Of a stretch of DNA of 5,368 nt, positions 1 to 5,368 are shown in pieces. Source of the stretch: Moraxellaceae bacterium. GTDB taxonomy: Bacteria; Pseudomonadota; Gammaproteobacteria; Pseudomonadales; Moraxellaceae. Position numbers and translations under genes: made by a program. The notes beneath the pieces are model-generated. The model searched no databases and was not told where the DNA came from. It saw only the letters and a list, made by a program, of their open reading frames with translations. Position 1 is the first letter of the stretch. Each line of letters begins with the position of its first letter. The stretch spans positions 1 through 5,368 of the forward strand of contig JAJNDL010000221.1 of NCBI GenBank assembly GCA_021156385.1. The letters are read 5' to 3'.

Positions 1-888
1 ATGAAATCAGTCGCATTCATCGGCCTCGGCACCATGGGCTACCCCATGGCTGCACACCTCGCCCGCAAAGGCTGCAATGTCACCGTTTACAACCGGACCG
101 CCAGCAAGGCTGAAAAATGGGTGGCCGAGCATGGCGGCCGCCATGCCGCGACGCCGGCCGAGGCGGCCCATGATGTTGACATCGTTATTACCTGTGTCGG
201 CAATGACGATGACCTCCGCGATGTCGTGCTCGGCAGCAATGGAGTGGCCGCCAGCCTGAAGAGTGGCGCCATTCTGGTCGACCACTCCACCGTGTCGGCC
301 GAGATCGCTCGCGAGCTTGCGGACCGCCTGACCCACCGGAAGGCCGGCTTCATCGATGCCCCTGTTTCCGGAGGGCAGCAGGGTGCGCAAAACGGCCAGC
401 TCACCATCATGTGCGGCGGCAATGCAGCAACATTCGAAGAGGTCCAGCCTGTCCTCGCATGCTATGCAAAGGCCGTAACACTGATGGGGCCCGTCGGCGC
501 GGGCCAGCTCACCAAGATGGTGAACCAGATATGCGTTGCCGGCCTGGTAGAGGCGCTTGCCGAAGGCATGTACTTTGCGGAAAAGGCCGGGCTCGATGTA
601 CAGACGGTCATTGATGCCATTTCGCAGGGCGCTGCCTCGAGCTGGCAGATGATCAATCGGCACAAGACCATGATTCGTGGCGAGTACAATCATGGCTTTG
701 CGGTCGACTGGATGCGCAAGGACCTGGACATCTGCCTGAAGGAGGCGCAGCGGATGGGCATTACCCTTCCCGTTACCGCACAGGTGGACCAGTTCTATGC
801 CGATGTGCAGGCCATCGGTGGTGGTCGCTGGGATACCTCCAGCCTGCTGGCCCGCTTGAAGCAGGGTCAGGTCCGCAGGAAAGACTAA
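1..888 (+). CDS. NAD(P)-dependent beta-hydroxyacid dehydrogenase (3-hydroxyisobutyrate dehydrogenase superfamily)
   Basis: A 295-residue cytosolic oxidoreductase, the usual length for this superfamily, which oxidises or reduces 3-hydroxyacids such as 3-hydroxyisobutyrate, tartronate semialdehyde, glyoxylate or succinic semialdehyde. The N-terminal Rossmann domain begins with GLGTMG (residues 8-13). After the second strand comes Y-N-R-T (30-33); an NR(T/S) here, rather than an acidic residue, is typical of NADP(H)-preferring members, so NADPH use is inferred. The substrate motif DAPVSGG is at 119-125 and continues with the family's GAxxGxL pattern and GG at 139-140. The catalytic helix GAGQLTKMVNQ (166-176) carries the family's Lys at K172 and an Asn at N175, and KDL at 240-242 matches the conserved C-terminal cofactor/substrate contact. 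The ATG is the first base of the window, so its ribosome binding site and promoter cannot be seen, but MKSVAFIGLG is a normal N-terminus. The psiF-like gene follows after 33 bases. Exact substrate is not decidable from sequence. Confidence 0.93.
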   Translation: MKSVAFIGLGTMGYPMAAHLARKGCNVTVYNRTASKAEKWVAEHGGRHAATPAEAAHDVDIVITCVGNDDDLRDVVLGSNGVAASLKSGAILVDHSTVSAEIARELADRLTHRKAGFIDAPVSGGQQGAQNGQLTIMCGGNAATFEEVQPVLACYAKAVTLMGPVGAGQLTKMVNQICVAGLVEALAEGMYFAEKAGLDVQTVIDAISQGAASSWQMINRHKTMIRGEYNHGFAVDWMRKDLDICLKEAQRMGITLPVTAQVDQFYADVQAIGGGRWDTSSLLARLKQGQVRRKD

Positions 889-921
889 ACTGGTAAGCAG
901 CGGCAATCCGGAGGTTTCGCA

Positions 922-1197
922 ATGGCGCGCATCTTCTTTGCATTTCTGGGGTTGCTTCTTGGCATCGCCCCACCTTCCCTGGCGGCAGCCCCTGACCGCA
1001 GCATTGAATGCGTACAGCAGGCGAGCCATCTTGGCGCACAGGACAGGGAGGCCTTCCTGCGTACTTGTCTGTCAGAAGATGCACGCAAAATGAATAAGTC
1101 GTCGCCTCGCGAAAAGATGAAGGAATGCACACAGCAGGCAGAGGGAACAACGGGCGAGGAACGCCGGCAATTCATGAACTCCTGTCTGAAACGCTGA
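922..1197 (+). CDS. Exported PsiF-repeat protein, copy 1
   Basis: A 91-residue small secreted protein. A signal peptide is clear: a basic start (MAR), a hydrophobic core at about 4-20, and a likely cleavage around A21-A23, giving a mature periplasmic protein of about 70 residues. The mature part has two PsiF-type repeats, each with cysteines 18 residues apart: C30/C49 and C69/C88. The second repeat, K-M-K-E-C near 65-69 followed by G-E-E-R-R-Q-F-M-N-S-C-L-K, is a close match to the PsiF repeat consensus. In E. coli, psiF lies by phoA and is phosphate-starvation induced, but the molecular function of the family is unknown; I see no pho box here. The start is supported by GGAGG at 910-914, seven bases before ATG. 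It probably shares a transcript with the dehydrogenase upstream, and a second paralogue follows. The four Cys could form two intra-repeat disulfides (inference). Confidence 0.88.
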   Translation: MARIFFAFLGLLLGIAPPSLAAAPDRSIECVQQASHLGAQDREAFLRTCLSEDARKMNKSSPREKMKECTQQAEGTTGEERRQFMNSCLKR

Positions 1198-1355
1198 ACC
1201 ACTCATCCCGGCTTGGATACCGACAGCATTCTTTTGCGCAAGCAGCCTTGGGCCTGTCAGCCAACCAATACCCTTTTTATCTACGTCATCCCTGCGTAAA
1301 CTCGGAATGGATGCAACGACGCATCAGCAAAGGACTGAAATGCGAGGACGAGCCC
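1198..1355 (+). other. Intergenic spacer between the two psiF-like genes
   Basis: A 158-base spacer between the two small exported-protein genes. It holds no good hairpin-plus-T-run terminator, so readthrough from copy 1 to copy 2 is plausible. It is locally less GC-rich around 1264-1285. I found no convincing -35/-10 pair with correct spacing. The only palindrome seen is TTGCGCAA at about 1234-1241, too short to call. The last part holds the ribosome binding site for the second copy. Confidence 0.4.
1344..1347 (+). promoter_or_regulatory. Ribosome binding site that fixes the start of psiF-like copy 2
   Basis: GAGG lies eight bases before the ATG at 1356. The open frame extends back through ATGs at 1125 and 1311, but the residues encoded there are not signal-peptide-like and the 1125 start lies inside the upstream gene. 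This site together with the signal peptide that starts at 1356 decides the start. Confidence 0.7.
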
Positions 1356-1622
1356 ATGAGAATAATGCTCGCCGTAGTAGCCCTGTTCCTGGGCATCGGG
1401 ATGGCGCATGCCAAAGAGCAGCGTCAGGACTGCAACCAGAGGGCGGAAGGAAAGGCTGGAACTGAACGCAATCGCGTGATCGCCGCCTGCATTCGCCACA
1501 ACGCCAGCGTCAGCAACATGCCTCCCATGCTGGCAAGAATGACGGAGTGCAACCGCCAGGCCGGCGACATGACCGGCGAAGCTCGCGTGAAGTTCGTCGA
1601 TGGCTGCCTGAAACAACCCTGA
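1356..1622 (+). CDS. Exported PsiF-repeat protein, copy 2
   Basis: An 88-residue exported protein, paralogous to the gene just upstream. The signal peptide runs from M1 with a hydrophobic core (about 4-16) to a good AXA-type site, A-H-A at 17-19, with the mature protein starting at K20. Two PsiF-type repeats follow, with C26/C45 and C65/C84; each pair is 18 residues apart and the two repeats are separated exactly as in copy 1 (20 residues from second to third Cys). The C-terminal ending, G-C-L-K, also matches copy 1. Outside the cysteines and a few motif residues (the E-C-x-x-Q/R-Q/A pattern, T-G-E) the two have diverged well, so the duplication is not recent. The start at 1356 is chosen for its signal peptide and its GAGG at 1344-1347. 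A terminator lies 19 bases after the stop codon. Family function is unknown; a periplasmic location is inferred. Confidence 0.85.
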   Translation: MRIMLAVVALFLGIGMAHAKEQRQDCNQRAEGKAGTERNRVIAACIRHNASVSNMPPMLARMTECNRQAGDMTGEARVKFVDGCLKQP

Positions 1623-1640
1623 CCCACGCAACTCACCAAC

Positions 1641-1669
1641 AAAAAAGCCCGCGACTGCGGGCTTTTTTT
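1641..1669. terminator. Bidirectional rho-independent terminator between convergent genes
   Basis: The stem is GCCCGC (1647-1652) with GCGGGC (1657-1662) around a GACT loop. It is flanked by six A (1641-1646) and seven T (1663-1669), which could extend the pairing by six A-T pairs and provide a U-tract on either strand. It lies 19 bases after the stop of psiF-like copy 2 on the + strand and 23 bases after the stop of the thiolase on the - strand, so it most likely ends both transcripts. Confidence 0.93.
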
Positions 1670-1692
1670 GTATTACTCGGACACTACTGACC

Positions 1693-2970
1693 TTACTTCT
1701 CCAGGATGGCCACCACACCCTGGCCACCGGCGGCGCAGATCGACACCAGCACACGACCACTGCCCTTTTCATTGAGCAGCTTGGCAGCCGTCGCCACGAT
1801 GCGGCCACCGGTTGCGGCAAACGGATGGCCCGCAGCGAGCGAAGAGCCGTTCACGTTCAGCTTGCTGCGATCTATGGAGCCGAGCGGCTTGCTGCGGCCG
1901 AGCCGCTCCTTGCAGAACCTGGGATCTTCCCAGGCCTTGAGCGTCGACAGTACCTGCGAGGCAAACGCTTCATGGATTTCGTAGAAGTCGAAATCCTGCA
2001 GCGTCAGACCAGCACGATCCAGCATGCGCGGCACTGCATAGGCCGGAGCCATCAGCAGGCCTTCCTTCTTGTGCACGAAGTCCACCGCAGCGGTCTCCAC
2101 CGTGGTGAGATAGGCAAGCACCGGCAGGTTGCGCGCCTTGGCCCACTCTTCGCTGGCCAGCAATACGGCAGAGGCACCGTCGGTCAGTGGCGTGGAGTTG
2201 CCGGCGGTCATGGTGCCCTTTTCCCTGTCGCCGAAGGCCGGCTTCAGGGTAGCGAGCTTTTCCAGGGTGCTGTTCGGGCGCAGGTTGTCATCGCGCTCCA
2301 GGCCCATGTAGGACGTCATCAGATCCTTGAAGAAGCCGCGTTCGTAAGCAGCAGCCATGTTCTTGTGCGACAGGTACGCAAGCTCGTCCTGTGCTTCACG
2401 CGCAATGCCCCATTCGGCAGCAGTGATGGCCTGGTGATCGCCCATCGAGAGACCGGTGCGGGGTTCGCCATTGCGCGGGATTTCCAGGCCCAGCATGGCG
2501 GGGCGGAACTTGCCGAGCAGCTTGAGGCGTGCCGCGTTGTCCTTGGCGCGGTTCAGGCTGAGCAGGAACTGGCGCAGGTTCTCGCTGACGCCGATAGGAG
2601 CATCGGAAGTCGTGTCCACGCCGCCACCGATACCGGCTTCGATCTGGCCGGTAGCAATCTTGTTGGCGATGTAGTTGATCGCCTGCAGGCCGGTGCCACA
2701 GGCCTGCTGCAGATCGCAGGCCGGGGTTTCGGGAGCGAGCTTGGTATTGAGGACGGCTTCGCGCGTCATGTTGAAGTCACGCGACAGCTTGAGCACGGCT
2801 CCGGCTGCGACTTCACCGAGACGCTCGCCATCCAGCTTGTAACGGGCGATCAGGCCATCCAGGGCTGCGGTCAGCATGTCGATGTTGGAGGCCGTCGCAT
2901 AGACTCCATTGGAGCGCGCGAAGGGAATGCGGTTGCCGCCGATGATGGCGACGCGACGAAGAGTGGACAT
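1693..2970 (-). CDS. Acetyl-CoA C-acyltransferase (thiolase, FadA2/FadI-like)
   Basis: A 425-residue cytosolic thiolase that cleaves 3-oxoacyl-CoA with CoA to acetyl-CoA and a shortened acyl-CoA, or runs the reverse Claisen condensation. All catalytic parts are present: the nucleophilic Cys in QQACGTG (C91), IHEAFA (H333; the HEAFA variant of the NEAFA motif, as in FadI), GHP (H382 at 381-383) and the proton-transfer Cys in CAAGGQG (C412). The N-terminal R-V-A-I-I-G-G-N-R-I-P-F-A-R pattern, the loop G-L-L-M-A-P-A-Y-A-V-P (304-314) and the run S-K-L-N-V-N-G-S-S-L-A-A-G-H-P before the His resemble M. tuberculosis FadA2 (Rv0243) very closely, as far as I remember that sequence. Length is normal for the group. 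AAGGAG on the - strand (complement of 2979-2984) lies eight bases before ATG. It is transcribed away from the reductase/hydratase pair, and its neighbours suggest long or unusual acyl-CoA substrates. Biosynthetic versus degradative direction cannot be told from sequence. Confidence 0.95.
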   Translation of the reverse strand: MSTLRRVAIIGGNRIPFARSNGVYATASNIDMLTAALDGLIARYKLDGERLGEVAAGAVLKLSRDFNMTREAVLNTKLAPETPACDLQQACGTGLQAINYIANKIATGQIEAGIGGGVDTTSDAPIGVSENLRQFLLSLNRAKDNAARLKLLGKFRPAMLGLEIPRNGEPRTGLSMGDHQAITAAEWGIAREAQDELAYLSHKNMAAAYERGFFKDLMTSYMGLERDDNLRPNSTLEKLATLKPAFGDREKGTMTAGNSTPLTDGASAVLLASEEWAKARNLPVLAYLTTVETAAVDFVHKKEGLLMAPAYAVPRMLDRAGLTLQDFDFYEIHEAFASQVLSTLKAWEDPRFCKERLGRSKPLGSIDRSKLNVNGSSLAAGHPFAATGGRIVATAAKLLNEKGSGRVLVSICAAGGQGVVAILEK

Positions 2971-3074
2971 GGCAAGGGCTCCTTCTGATTTCAGGGCCGC
3001 ACCCTAGCACATTAAACAAAGGGGGTATTGGCAATGGTGGCGGCAGTTGTCCGGCGGCAGGGCAAATGTTCCCG

Positions 3075-3096
3075 GCAGGCCGTTTTGTTAGCCTGC
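3075..3096. repeat. Inverted repeat, possible operator
   Basis: Arms GCAGGC (3075-3080) and GCCTGC (3091-3096) are exact reverse complements with a 10-base A/T-richer spacer. The placement between divergent metabolic genes would suit a regulator site, and the spacer overlaps a weak TTGTTA box. Six-base arms arise often by chance in GC-rich DNA, so this is only a candidate. Confidence 0.25.
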
Positions 3097-3150
3097 GCAC
3101 CGTTTTAAATGGGGACGGCTGCGCTTATCGGCACTGCCGCAACGCTCCAG

Positions 3151-3183
3151 CCAGCACGGGTGACGGCTGCAAAGCAGCGCTGG
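3151..3183 (+). other. Leader stem-loop upstream of the reductase gene
   Basis: GCTGC-AAA-GCAGC (3166-3178) forms a five-pair hairpin, and CCAGC (3151-3155) can pair with GCTGG (3179-3183) to extend it, with a 10-base bulge on the left. A T-rich run (3194-3204) follows after about ten bases. The gap is too long and the T-run too far for a standard terminator, so it may be an RNA leader structure or the end of an unseen short transcript. Function is not established. Confidence 0.3.
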
Positions 3184-3222
3184 TCTCTTCCGGTTTCTTT
3201 TTTTAGAGTCGCCCTTCTTCGG

Positions 3223-3236
3223 GTCCCCTTGGGGAC
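3223..3236 (+). other. Short leader hairpin before the reductase ribosome binding site
   Basis: GTCCCC TT GGGGAC is a perfect palindrome; as RNA it folds as a five-pair stem closed by a C-UUG-G type loop, which is known to be stable. It ends 20 bases before the TAAGGA at 3257-3262 and overlaps a competing weaker stem, CCC/GGG at 3212-3223. It could tune translation or mRNA stability; no regulator is evident. Confidence 0.35.
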
Positions 3237-3269
3237 AGGCCTCCCACCGCTCATCGTAAGGACGTAATC

Positions 3270-4535
3270 ATGAGTGACAACTACACCAAATTCGCGAACT
3301 CCCCCCTTGGCCGCCTGCTGGCCAAGAACCTGGGCCTGCCCATGCCGGTGCACCTGGATCGCTACCAGCCGGGTGACGCCGTCATTGCCGGCCCCGTCCT
3401 TTTCGGCAGCGCTGTGGAGGGCAAGCTGGCCCATTCGGTGTCCGGCATCCTGAAAAACGTGAATGCGGATGTGTACGGTCTGGGTGGCAAATCCTTCGCT
3501 GCCGACGGCGACCAGAAATTCAAGGCGCTGGTGTTCGATGCCAGCGGCATCAAGGACAGCGCCGACCTCATCAAGGCTTACCAGTTCTTCAATCCGGTGA
3601 TGCGCAAGACTGATCTTTGCAGCCGCCTGATCGTGCTGGGCACCTCCCCGGAAGCCGCCGAGAATCCGCGCCATGCCACGGCGCAACGCGCACTCGAAGG
3701 CTTCACCCGCTCGCTCGGCAAGGAGATCAAGCGCGGCGGCACCGCCAACCTGATCTATGTCGCTCCGGGCGCCGAAGACCAGCTCGAGGCCACGCTGCGC
3801 TTCTTCCTGTCGCCGCGCTCGGCCTATGTATCCGGCCAGGTGGCCCGCATCACGCCGTCGGCGACCAAGGTTTCCCTGAACTGGGACAAACCGGTGGCGC
3901 TGGTGACCGGCGCTTCGCGCGGCATCGGGGAAGCCATCGCCCGGACGCTGGCGCGCGACGGCGCCCACGTGGTCGGCCTCGACATCCCGCAGCTCGGCGA
4001 CGACCTCAAGGTCGTCACCAACCTGATCGGCGGCTCCGCACTCGCCCTCGACATCACCGCCGGCGATGCGCCGGCCAAGATCGCCGACTACCTGAAGAGC
4101 AATCACGGCGGTGTCGACATCGTCGTGCACAACGCCGGCGAGCGCATCAACGACGCGCTGATCGCGCAGGGCGCCATCCGCGACAACGGCCGCATCATCT
4201 GCGTGTCGTCCATTTCCGGCATCGCCGGCAACATGGGCCAGACCAACTACGCGATGTCCAAGGCCGGTGTCATCGGCATGGTGCAGTCCATGGCCAAGGT
4301 GCTGGGTCCGAAGAACATCACCATCAACGCCGTGGCTCCCGGCTTCATCGAAACCGCGATGACGGCTGCCATTCCCTTCGCCATCCGCGAAGCCGGCCGT
4401 CGCATGAACTCGATGGCGCAGGGCGGCTTGCCCGAGGACGTCGCCGAGACCATCGCCTGGTATGCCTCGCCCGCCGCCGCCGGCCTGAACGGCAACGTCG
4501 TGCGCGTTTGCGGTCAGTCGCTGATCGGCGCCTGA
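3270..4535 (+). CDS. FabG4-type high-molecular-weight 3-oxoacyl reductase (SDR), with apparent internal deletion
   Basis: A 421-residue short-chain dehydrogenase with two Rossmann-like domains, expected to reduce 3-oxoacyl-CoA or -ACP to 3-hydroxyacyl. Residues 1-205 are the non-catalytic flavodoxin-like N-terminal domain of the FabG4 group (R-A-L-E-G-F-T-R-S-L-G-K-E near 140-152). The catalytic domain starts at VALVTGASRGIG (209-220), with D261 before the adenine pocket, HNAG (287-290), Ser314, Tyr327 and Lys331 (S-x12-Y-x3-K), then A-P-G-F-I-E-T-x-M-T and a C-terminal R-V-C-G-Q-S-L-I-G-A ending that is diagnostic for this group. M. tuberculosis FabG4 has 454 residues. Here NAG is followed at once by E-R-I-N-D-A-L-I: about 26 residues normally lying between, including the catalytic Asn of the V-N-L segment, are absent, as are about four before the Rossmann strand. 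Activity is therefore doubtful. TAAGGA at 3257-3262 lies seven bases before ATG; the gene ends TGA-TAA. The hydratase gene follows 93 bases downstream, probably in one operon. Confidence 0.92.
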   Translation: MSDNYTKFANSPLGRLLAKNLGLPMPVHLDRYQPGDAVIAGPVLFGSAVEGKLAHSVSGILKNVNADVYGLGGKSFAADGDQKFKALVFDASGIKDSADLIKAYQFFNPVMRKTDLCSRLIVLGTSPEAAENPRHATAQRALEGFTRSLGKEIKRGGTANLIYVAPGAEDQLEATLRFFLSPRSAYVSGQVARITPSATKVSLNWDKPVALVTGASRGIGEAIARTLARDGAHVVGLDIPQLGDDLKVVTNLIGGSALALDITAGDAPAKIADYLKSNHGGVDIVVHNAGERINDALIAQGAIRDNGRIICVSSISGIAGNMGQTNYAMSKAGVIGMVQSMAKVLGPKNITINAVAPGFIETAMTAAIPFAIREAGRRMNSMAQGGLPEDVAETIAWYASPAAAGLNGNVVRVCGQSLIGA

Positions 4536-4536
4536 T

Positions 4537-4598
4537 AATCGGACGGCGACTGGAAGTCCGCGGCCCGTCTGCGACTTCCAGCCGCCGCCCTCCCGATT
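4537..4598 (+). other. Intercistronic stem-loop between reductase and hydratase genes
   Basis: A long imperfect hairpin begins right after the stop codon. Arms: AATCGG (4537-4542) with CCGATT (4593-4598); GGCG (4545-4548) with CGCC (4583-4586); one A/C mismatch; CTGGAAGTC (4550-4558) with GACTTCCAG (4573-4581); loop of 14 bases (4559-4572). No T-run follows, so it is not a classic terminator. It may protect the upstream message from 3' decay or reduce readthrough, setting unequal expression of the two genes (inference). It could also be a copy of a dispersed palindromic repeat. Confidence 0.7.
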
Positions 4599-4628
4599 CA
4601 CCCGCTTGCCCAGAAAAGGAGTTTGGAA

Positions 4629-5368
4629 ATGAGCATTCGAGAACTCGACGCCCCCTCCAGCACTGCAGCCCTGTATTCGCGTGCCCTGCTGGGTGCTTTC
4701 ACCGGCAAGAAAGGCAAGGAGCTGCCCAACGTCCAGCTGGTGATGCGCGACGTGAAGATCGATCGCGACAACCTCGTCGCGTACAACCGCGTCTGCGGTT
4801 TCAGCCAGCGCGAAACCCTGCCTGCCACCTATCCCTTCGTACTCGCCTTCCCGCTGCACATGGAACTCATGACGTCGCCCGAGTTCCCGTTCGCGGCGAT
4901 GGGCATGGTGCACATCCGCAACAGCATCACCCAGCATCGCCCGATTACGGCGTCGGAAACGCTGACCATCATGGTGCGTCCCGCCAACCTGCGTCCGCAC
5001 GACAAGGGCCTGCAGTTCGACTTCCTCACCACGCTGACCTCGGGCAACGAAGTGGTGTGGGAATCGGCAAGCACGATGCTGCGCCGTGGTGGTGGTTCCG
5101 GTGGTGAAAGCAAACCGGCTGCCGGCAAGCCCGCGGCACCGGTATCCGCGCCGGTCGTGCAGTGGACGATTCCAGGCGATACCGGCCGCCGCTACGGCGC
5201 CGTGTCCGGCGACCGCAACCCCATCCACCTGTATGCCTTCACCGCGAAGCTGTTCGGCTTTCCGCGTGCCATCGCCCACGGCATGTGGACCAAGGCACGC
5301 TGTCTCGCTGCGCTGGAGTCGCGCCTGCCCAACGCCTTCACGGTCGATGTCCAGTTCAAGCTGCCCGT
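4629..5368 (+). CDS. MaoC-like (R)-specific enoyl-CoA/3-hydroxyacyl dehydratase, HtdX-like, 3' end outside window
   Basis: The first 246 residues of a double-hotdog hydratase/dehydratase that interconverts trans-2-enoyl and (R)-3-hydroxyacyl thioesters. The N-terminal hotdog half (about 1-155) lacks the catalytic motif, as usual for the two-domain forms. A Gly/Ala/Pro-rich linker (about 154-175, R-R-G-G-G-S-G-G then K-P-A-A repeats) leads to the C-terminal half, which has the hydratase-2 motif YGAVSGDRNPIH (189-200) with catalytic Asp195 and His200, and then A-H-G-M-W (216-220) as in MaoC proteins. Start: AAGGAG at 4616-4621 is seven bases before ATG. HtdX of M. tuberculosis is about 280 residues, so some 35-45 residues should lie past the window edge. 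Next to the FabG4-type reductase and the divergent thiolase it probably handles the same acyl chain. The large open frame on the opposite strand is not a gene. Confidence 0.92.
   Translation, partial: MSIRELDAPSSTAALYSRALLGAFTGKKGKELPNVQLVMRDVKIDRDNLVAYNRVCGFSQRETLPATYPFVLAFPLHMELMTSPEFPFAAMGMVHIRNSITQHRPITASETLTIMVRPANLRPHDKGLQFDFLTTLTSGNEVVWESASTMLRRGGGSGGESKPAAGKPAAPVSAPVVQWTIPGDTGRRYGAVSGDRNPIHLYAFTAKLFGFPRAIAHGMWTKARCLAALESRLPNAFTVDVQFKLP

Larger units (their letters stand above)
2971..3269. promoter_or_regulatory. Divergent control region between thiolase and reductase genes
   Basis: This 299-base non-coding stretch must carry the promoters for the - strand thiolase and the + strand reductase. 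It contains the two ribosome binding sites (complement of 2979-2984; TAAGGA at 3257-3262), an A/T-rich patch at about 3009-3019, a direct repeat GGCGGCAG (3039-3046 and 3053-3060), an inverted repeat GCAGGC/GCCTGC (3075-3080 and 3091-3096) and leader hairpins near 3151-3183 and 3223-3236. A TTGTTA at 3085-3090 followed by TTTAAA or TTAAAT near 3104-3110 resembles promoter boxes for the + strand, but its spacing (13-14 bases) is too short. I could not place a convincing promoter for either gene. Confidence 0.5.

Noticed and set aside
7..1029. A 340-codon open frame on the - strand
   Set aside because: It is antisense to the dehydrogenase and runs into the psiF-like gene; it is a shadow frame.
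1234..1241. TTGCGCAA palindrome between the psiF-like genes
   Set aside because: An eight-base palindrome is expected by chance, and nothing around it resembles an operator or terminator.
1125..1355. N-terminal extension of the second psiF-like protein back to the ATG at 1125
   Set aside because: It would overlap the first psiF-like gene and bury the signal peptide; the ATG at 1356 has its own GAGG and begins a proper signal sequence.
1825..2988. A 387-codon open frame on the + strand
   Set aside because: It is antisense to the thiolase, whose motifs are complete; the translation shows no family pattern and no ribosome binding site of note.
3085..3110. TTGTTA ... TTTAAA/TTAAAT as a sigma-70 promoter for the reductase
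   Set aside because: The spacer is only 13-14 bases instead of 16-18, so I do not call it.
3617..5107. A 496-codon + strand frame overlapping reductase and hydratase
   Set aside because: It is extremely Arg/His/Pro-rich, typical of an out-of-frame reading of GC-rich codons, and spans two genuine genes.
5088..5155. Gly/Ala/Pro-rich stretch in the hydratase as a frameshift or insertion
   Set aside because: It stays in frame and sits exactly between the two hotdog halves, where a flexible linker is expected.
3105..5279. A 724-codon open frame on the - strand
   Set aside because: It lies opposite the clearly homologous reductase and hydratase genes; its translation is rich in Gly, Arg, His and Ala with no recognisable domain, as expected for an antisense shadow in high-GC DNA.

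Overview
The window looks like an ordinary chromosomal segment from a GC-rich proteobacterium, most likely a gammaproteobacterium. This rests on high GC with strong G/C third-position bias, clear AAGGAG-type ribosome binding sites, and the gene content: periplasmic PsiF-type proteins and a fatty-acid thiolase/reductase/hydratase set of a type I associate with proteobacteria and actinobacteria. I cannot name the genus. No tRNA, rRNA, CRISPR array, insertion sequence or phage gene is visible.

Left part (1-1622, + strand): a beta-hydroxyacid dehydrogenase of the 3-hydroxyisobutyrate dehydrogenase superfamily, followed after 33 bases by two small exported PsiF-repeat proteins. The two share the same cysteine layout (two CX18C repeats each, 20 residues apart) and look like an old tandem duplication. 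A symmetrical A-run/stem/T-run terminator at 1641-1669 closes this unit and also ends the convergent thiolase gene.

Right part (1693-5368): a thiolase on the - strand is divergent, across a 299-base control region, from a + strand pair: a long FabG4-type 3-oxoacyl reductase and a double-hotdog MaoC-type hydratase that runs off the window. As I recall it, this is the layout of Mycobacterium tuberculosis fadA2 / fabG4-htdX (Rv0243, Rv0242c, Rv0241c). Thiolase, ketoreductase and (R)-specific hydratase can together carry out successive steps of acyl-CoA chain shortening or lengthening. The missing partner would be an acyl-CoA dehydrogenase or enoyl reductase, not in this window.

The most notable point is in the reductase. 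Its catalytic domain goes from the NAG motif straight into the second half of the following helix region. Compared with FabG4 as I remember it, about 26 residues are gone in frame, including the catalytic Asn of the SDR tetrad, and a further four or so residues seem to be missing just before the Rossmann motif. Either this copy has an impaired or altered active site, or the sequence carries a deletion or assembly artefact. A strong stem-loop without a T-run lies between the reductase and hydratase genes. I see no evidence of an entirely new biological system here.
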